Shown here piece by piece: positions 60,201 through 64,000 of a DNA stretch of 64,000 nucleotides; the stretch's first letter is position 1, and every line of letters starts with the position of its first letter. The position numbers and the translations under genes are program-made. This DNA is from DASUPK01 sp963736305 (GTDB taxonomy: Bacteria; Actinomycetota; Thermoleophilia; Solirubrobacterales; 70-9), in NCBI GenBank assembly GCA_963736305.1, contig CAVTOD010000007.1, positions 1-64,000 of the forward strand. Direction: 5' to 3'. The notes below the pieces were generated by a model. That model did not search any database, was not told the origin of the DNA, and saw only the letters and a program-made list of their open reading frames with translations.

Positions 60201-61870
60201 AGGACCTGGCGGAGCTGATCGACGAGCTGAAGACGGTCAACCCCGACCTGCGCGTCTCGGTGAAGGTCCCTGTCGTCCCCAACATCGGGACGATTGGGCT
60301 CGGCATCGCGAAGGCGGGCGCCGACATCATCACGCTGAGCGGCTTCGAGGGCGGCACGGGCGCGGCGCGCCAGCATGCCCTCCGGCACGTCGGCCTGCCC
60401 TCCGACATCGGGACGCGGGCCGTCCACCGCGCGCTGATGGAGGCCGGGATCCGCAACCGGGTCGAGATCTGGGCCGACGGCGGCTACCGCCACGCCCAGG
60501 ACATCGTGAAGCTCCACTGCATGGGGGCGAACCGGGTGGCCTTCGGGACGCTGGCGATGGTCTCGCTCGGCTGCACGATCTGCCGCGGCTGCCAGCTCGA
60601 CACCTGCCACGTCGGCATCGCCACTCAGATCGAGACCGTCGAGCAGGCCCAGGAGCACGGCCTGAAGAAGTTCACGCCGCAGGCCGTGGGCTCGGCGGTC
60701 GAGAGCTCGGCCCGGTTCTTCCAGGCCATGGGCGAGGAGGTCAAGGCCGTCGTCGGGTCTCTCGGCTACGACCGCGCGCAGGACCTCGTCGGCCGCTACG
60801 ACCTGCTCGAGCAGATCTCACACCACGACAAGATCGACCTGGCCCCGCTGATCACCCCACTCGAGGAGTTCCTCGATCTGGAGCCGCTCGATCTGCCGGT
60901 GGAGGAGGAGGCGCTGGTCGAGGCGCGCGCCGAGGCCGGACTGGTCCGCGCCAAGCCGATCCGGATGGAGCCGAAGCAGGCCTCCCACGAGATTGCCGCC
61001 GTCGCGGACAAGGTCTTCGATGGATCCTGCGTGAGCGTCGAGTTCCCGCGGCGCACCGACGCCAACGACCGGGTCCTCGGCACCGAGCTCTCCGGCGCGA
61101 TCGCGCGCGCTCGGATCTATGACGGCGCTGCTGAGGGCACCGAGAACGACGAGCTCGCCGAGCTGGTCTTCAACGGTGGCTCGGTCGCCGGCCAGGGCTT
61201 CGGCGCCTTCAACGAGTGGGGCGTGACCTGCCGGGTCGAGGGCGGCGCCCAGGACGGCGTCGGCAAGACGATGCTCGGTGGGACGGTCTCGATCCTCAAG
61301 GGCAAGAACGCCGACGGGAAGCGGGTCAACGGGTCGGTCGGCAAGTCCTTCGCCTACGGTGCCCAGCGCGGCAGGCTCTTCGTGCAGGGCTCCGCCGACT
61401 CGCGCTTCTGCATCCGGCTCTCGGGCGCGGACGTGGTCCTCGCCGGCGAGCCGGCGGCTCCGATCGACGATTCGAAGGGCTGCATCGTCGATCGCGCGAA
61501 CGCGAAGGGCTTCGCCTTCGAGTACATGACCTCGGGCCGCGCCGTGGTCCTCGGCGACATCGGCCCGTGGGCCTGTGCGGGCATGACCGGGGGCCGCGTC
61601 TACGTGCGGATCAATGACGAGCTCAACCTCGACCGCGAGACGATCCAGGGCCGCCTGGGCGAGGGCGCAAAGGTGGCGCTCGAGGAGCTCGACGCTGAGG
61701 GCCAGCTCGACATCGAGGACCTGATCGGGCACTACGCGGACGAATTGCGGTCAACCGATCAGCCCGACGAGGCGGAGCGGGTCATGGGACTTGCGCGCGA
61801 CGCCAAGCAGAACTTCCTGATGATCATTCCGCAGAAGATCCAGGCTGACCCGAGCATCTCGACCGAGTAG
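57203..61870 (+). CDS. gltB: Glutamate synthase large subunit
   Basis: 1,555 residues from TTG 57203 with CCGGAGG five bases upstream. The class-II amidotransferase starts at C32 (KDACAIYASV), so a 31-residue propeptide must be removed to expose the nucleophile. Domain order: glutaminase (32-430), central (about 480-760), FMN/synthase (830-1200) with the 3Fe-4S cysteines C1124, C1130 and C1135 plus an extra C1127, and the GXGXG domain (1290-1500; GGSVAGQGFGAFNEWG). It makes glutamate from glutamine and 2-oxoglutarate. No gltD is seen in the window, so the electron donor is unclear. Confidence 0.95.
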   Translation: MKSSSTERVRYSPERAYRPLVSPLSVEDKDACAIYASVRRDATASHEPVTLALESLQKMLHRAGNVDGEGDGCGLLVDIPTKIWAEEVRQGGHNPSLALDDAFAVAHVFVERSQDLEKVRHGARELLGKAGFRILAERVGAVDSAALGPTAREEEPQFWQFAGLVPEAAETDRSCFNLKVALEEKLGVHVASFSGRTCVYKVMGAPKVLGGYYPDLSDERFETIGCFGHNRYSTNTWPSFTRVQPFGVLGHNGEINTIEQLRQEARMLDVPIGEGNSDSQDLNRTIETLVRRHGLSLAEAMEMVVPPIVAEIAGLPEELHSFYMYLRQTMGPFAQGPVALIARHSDECVFSADAMGLRPLWQLETPHDFIFSSEPGVVPVSQMISEPKPMAPGEKFLVLIDRDRKRSTLHPHAEMLRKVREHWMERTGIEEVAPYDRALRTGGPLEGPEIPGYTDAGPEDPVQVADRVLAGFGWQRDDVKLVQQMADNGAEPIGSLGYDGPLAALSPERQNLADYFKETVAVVTNPAIDREREIEHFSTRAVYGRRPSLGDPSEDTKTVETDFPVILGGHHDLAPLPHSSYRRIASEQGTYVLEDLWAEFGDRAKAIDIALLESETTQGAIERLRQEAVRAVAEGAELLVLTDRTVYDGERRYIDPHLATSAVDQALKQFQVGDGEVNLRRRCSIVLRSAAIRNVHDVMIALGLGANGVCPYVMVEVICVDDYENDVNNLCAALRKGIEKVISTIGIHEVRGYARQFSSIGIKPELAEIFHTEAFAATDQGGTGFAQLDADTDARHQILTGDEDAKPAKTFRFYPKVYKAAIAAANGSATFEEFSQKVHDLEAQSPISMRHIMGLKKEPDREPVDPADVDASVGHHDYPVVISSMSFGSQSEPAFRAYAEAAKAINILCINGEGGEIQDMYGRYRKWRGQQVASGRFGVSAEMLNSSYVAEIKIGQGAKPGEGGHLPGKKVSEKVAAARNATPGTDLISPSNNHDLYSIEDLAELIDELKTVNPDLRVSVKVPVVPNIGTIGLGIAKAGADIITLSGFEGGTGAARQHALRHVGLPSDIGTRAVHRALMEAGIRNRVEIWADGGYRHAQDIVKLHCMGANRVAFGTLAMVSLGCTICRGCQLDTCHVGIATQIETVEQAQEHGLKKFTPQAVGSAVESSARFFQAMGEEVKAVVGSLGYDRAQDLVGRYDLLEQISHHDKIDLAPLITPLEEFLDLEPLDLPVEEEALVEARAEAGLVRAKPIRMEPKQASHEIAAVADKVFDGSCVSVEFPRRTDANDRVLGTELSGAIARARIYDGAAEGTENDELAELVFNGGSVAGQGFGAFNEWGVTCRVEGGAQDGVGKTMLGGTVSILKGKNADGKRVNGSVGKSFAYGAQRGRLFVQGSADSRFCIRLSGADVVLAGEPAAPIDDSKGCIVDRANAKGFAFEYMTSGRAVVLGDIGPWACAGMTGGRVYVRINDELNLDRETIQGRLGEGAKVALEELDAEGQLDIEDLIGHYADELRSTDQPDEAERVMGLARDAKQNFLMIIPQKIQADPSISTE

Positions 61871-61879
61871 GTTTCCGGA

Positions 61880-62329
61880 ATGCCCGCCGATGGCCCCGTT
61901 CTCATCGCGTACGACGGATCCGAGCCCGCCCGAGAGGCCATCGAGCAGGCGGGCGCTCAGCTCAAGGCGGATCGCAAGGCCATCGTCCTGGCCGTATGGG
62001 AGCCGATGGAGGCGATCCCGTTCTGGGGCGCTCCCGTCTCGCAGGTCCCCGCGAGCCTGACCCAGCAGATCGAGGAGGAAGCCTCCAAGGCCGCCGCCGA
62101 GGGAGCGGAACTGGCCAAGGCAGCCGGATTCGATGCCGAGTCGGGGGTCGCCGAGGGAGCGCCCGTCTGGAAGGCGATCGTCGAGGCCGCCGCGGGCAGG
62201 GGCGCTTCGCTCATCGTGATGGGTTCCCACGGGCGCAGTGGCCTCGGCTACGTCGCGATGGGCAGCGTCGCGACCGCCGTGGCGCATCACGCGGAGATCC
62301 CGGTGCTGATCTGCCGCCAGTCTCGCTAG
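61880..62329 (+). CDS. Universal stress protein (UspA family)
   Basis: 149 residues. VLIAYDGSEPAREAIEQA at the start and the ATP-binding signature GSHGRSGLGYVAMGSVATAV at the end, so an ATP-binding type. It starts nine bases after gltB and overlaps the convergent gene by four bases. Confidence 0.94.
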   Translation: MPADGPVLIAYDGSEPAREAIEQAGAQLKADRKAIVLAVWEPMEAIPFWGAPVSQVPASLTQQIEEEASKAAAEGAELAKAAGFDAESGVAEGAPVWKAIVEAAAGRGASLIVMGSHGRSGLGYVAMGSVATAVAHHAEIPVLICRQSR

Positions 62330-62601
62330 TCGTCGCCTGACTCGCCGCCGTCCCCGCCGGGGGCGCTGGGGCTCGGCACGGTGACCGTCGCGGTACGCGA
62401 GGGGGTCGAGGTCGTGCTGGGTCGTGGCCGCTGAGGGGCCGGCTTCCCGAGGGCGGGGGAGAGGGATTGGCCCGCCGTCGGCGGCTCCGAGGAGATGCCG
62501 ATGTCGGTATTGACCGCCCGGGTCGCCAGAAACGCGATCGCTGCGGCGACCAGCAGGCCGAGGAGCGCCAGAAGCGGCCAGCGCAGGGAGGAAGCGCTCA
62601 C
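62326..62601 (-). CDS. Small single-TM protein with Pro/Ser/Thr tail
   Basis: 91 residues from GTG 62601, overlapping the kinase stop (GTGA). One membrane helix (LLALLGLLVAAAIAFLATRAV, about 10-30) and an outside Pro/Ser/Thr-rich acidic tail. It may be an accessory to the sensor kinase. No family recognised. Confidence 0.65.
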   Translation of the reverse strand: MSASSLRWPLLALLGLLVAAAIAFLATRAVNTDIGISSEPPTAGQSLSPALGKPAPQRPRPSTTSTPSRTATVTVPSPSAPGGDGGESGDD

Positions 62602-64000
62602 CTGCCGCCCCCCGACTCGTCGGCCAGGGCTGGCACCTGTGGCAGCTCGAGGATCGCGCGGGCCCCGCCGTCCTCCCGGTTCTCCACCCTGACCGAGCCG
62701 CCCCACTCGTTCGCCAGCTCGCGGGCGATCGAGAGGCCCAGGCCGGTTCCCTTGGTCCCGGAGCCGGCGCTGCCGCGATGGAAGCGCTCGAAGACCGCTT
62801 CCTCCTCACTGCTCTTCAGTCCCGGGCCGCGGTCCAACACCTCGATGCGTCCGTGGGTGGCGGCGACCTCCACCTCCGCGCCCCGCGGGGAGTACTGGAT
62901 CGCGTTCTCGATCAGGACATCGAGCGCGCGCTCGAAGTCCCCGCGTGCGCAGACGCAGCTGCCCGCATCGCCGGGTTCGCTCAGAGTGAGGCGGACCTCG
63001 GCCTCCGCGGCGGTTTTTCGCCAACGGTCCACGATCCGCCGCGTGGCCGTCCCGACGTCGAACTCCTCGACGGGGCTCTCGCGCTCGCCCGCCCGGCTCA
63101 GGATCAGCAGCTCATCGACGATCCGGGACAGCCGGTCGACCTCCCGGATCCCCATCTCCACTCCGGCGATTCGGTCGTCCCCCTCCGGGAGGGTGTCGCG
63201 AACCTCCTCGAGCTCGAGCCGGATTCCGGTCAGCGGCGTCCGCAGCTGGTGCGACGCGTCGGCGACGAACTCCTGCTGGCCGCGCAGCATCCGGGAGATG
63301 CGGGCCGTCATCCGGTTGAAGGAGCGAGCCAGGGATCGCTGCTCGCTGCTTCCCTCGACCAGCGCCTCCGTGCTCAGGTCGCCCTCCTCGACCTGCCGGG
63401 CGGTTTCCTCGAGCCTGCGAATGGGACGCGAGGTCTCGCGCGCGATCAGGGCGCCGGCGATCACGCCCAGCGCAAGGACCAAACCCCCGAGCAGGGTCAG
63501 GCTGACGATCGCCTTGCGGGTGGCGCGATGAACGGCGGCCACGCTCTGGGTGACGCGCACCACGCCGTCGATCCGGGTTCCATGCCTGACCGGCACGGCG
63601 GTGGCGAGGATCTGTTCGTTCAGCGTCTGGCTCTGCCTCGTCTCTTGCACCGTCCGGCCGTGGAGGGCCGCAGCGATCTCGGGACGGGAGGCGTAGCTGG
63701 CGCCGAGCTCGCGGCGGCCCGCGCTGTCGGCGACCACGCGTCCGGTCGCGTCGACGACGAGGACCCTGCCGCGCGCGCTCTCCGCCGAGTTGGCGACCAG
63801 GCGCTGGAGGGCGCGGGGCTGCCCAGCCTCGATCAGCTCCGGGGAGGTGGCGGCGACCAGATTCGCCTGGTTCTTCGCCTGCGCCTTCACCTCCGAGTCG
63901 ACGCGGTCGCCCAGGCTGACGCCCAGCGGGACGCCGAAGGCGATCAGCGCGAGGAGCAGCAGATACGCGACGGCGATCGTGAGTCGGGTTCGGAGGCTTA
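62598..64000 (-). CDS. Sensor histidine kinase, N-terminus cut by the window edge
   Basis: About 467 residues are visible; the start lies beyond 64000. Layout: membrane helix 1 (LTIAVAYLLLLALIAF), an outside sensor domain of about 135 residues, helix 2 (LLGGLVLALGVIAGALI), HAMP (RRLEETARQVEEGDL), the phospho-acceptor box FVADASHQLRTPLTGIRLE, then N box (LIENAIQYSPRG), G1 (EVLDRGPGL) and G2 (GTGLGLSIA). The acceptor His is intact. The response regulator should lie outside the window. Confidence 0.94.
   Translation of the reverse strand, partial: SLRTRLTIAVAYLLLLALIAFGVPLGVSLGDRVDSEVKAQAKNQANLVAATSPELIEAGQPRALQRLVANSAESARGRVLVVDATGRVVADSAGRRELGASYASRPEIAAALHGRTVQETRQSQTLNEQILATAVPVRHGTRIDGVVRVTQSVAAVHRATRKAIVSLTLLGGLVLALGVIAGALIARETSRPIRRLEETARQVEEGDLSTEALVEGSSEQRSLARSFNRMTARISRMLRGQQEFVADASHQLRTPLTGIRLELEEVRDTLPEGDDRIAGVEMGIREVDRLSRIVDELLILSRAGERESPVEEFDVGTATRRIVDRWRKTAAEAEVRLTLSEPGDAGSCVCARGDFERALDVLIENAIQYSPRGAEVEVAATHGRIEVLDRGPGLKSSEEEAVFERFHRGSAGSGTKGTGLGLSIARELANEWGGSVRVENREDGGARAILELPQVPALADESGGGR

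Noticed and set aside
1..64000. CRISPR array, prophage, transposon or integron
   Set aside because: No regularly spaced repeats, integrase, transposase or phage structural genes were seen.

Overview
The window is a dense, high-GC (about 68-70% by eye) chromosomal segment of a free-living actinobacterium. The gene order, the style of small secreted and lipoprotein genes, an F420-type LLM oxidoreductase and many GTG/TTG starts point to the class Thermoleophilia (Solirubrobacterales-like). That assignment is inference; there is no rRNA in the window. I see no phage, transposase, integron or CRISPR array. One tRNA gene (Thr, anticodon TGT) is present.

Left third (1-25.6 kb): this half-preserves a very old bacterial gene block: clpC (3' end) - radA - disA - carD - ispD - ispF - cysS - rlmB - sigH-like sigma factor - tRNA-Thr. 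The radA-disA-carD-ispD-ispF-cysS-rlmB part is shared with mycobacteria, and the sigma-H gene after rlmB is where Bacillus has it. Lineage-specific genes are inserted: an M3 peptidase, an aldo/keto reductase, two copies of an unnamed membrane protein, GNAT, GGDEF, TetR, Kup, a PHP phosphoesterase, an acyl-CoA synthetase, a coiled-coil protein, an SCP2-hydrolase fusion, and a MarR/YceI/FMN-reductase unit with a palindromic operator. carD has no ordinary start codon and appears to start at ATT behind a perfect Shine-Dalgarno sequence.

Middle (25.6-48 kb): lipid and envelope functions. There is an iron-ADH-like gene starting one base after the tRNA, a PlsC-GpsA fusion, two sigma/anti-sigma pairs (the second SigK/RskA-like), rhomboid, SRPBCC and BtuF-like proteins, a pterin dehydratase, a CNNM-type transporter, an M28 lipoprotein, beta-oxidation genes (3-hydroxyacyl-CoA dehydrogenase, thiolase, acyl-CoA dehydrogenase), a cupredoxin, a DNA glycosylase, an LLM oxidoreductase, a cell-wall-binding-repeat operon and an M23 peptidase. 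The thiolase and the acyl-CoA dehydrogenase, 6 kb apart, carry the same palindromic operator, which suggests one fatty-acid regulon.

Right third (48-64 kb): aspartate-family amino acid synthesis (lysA-hom-thrC ... thrB), followed by a Ser-x-x tripeptide-repeat membrane protein translationally coupled to thrB; small secreted proteins; SnoaL and cupin proteins; a decayed DUF2269-like pseudogene; a 1,555-residue glutamate synthase large subunit; UspA; and a sensor histidine kinase running off the right edge.

The most notable observations are the ATT start of carD, the shared beta-oxidation operator, the PlsC-GpsA and SCP2-hydrolase fusions, the 21-unit Ser-x-x repeat protein, a 24-base sequence present once inside a gene and once between genes in opposite orientation, and a preserved sigma-H gene in Bacillus-like context.
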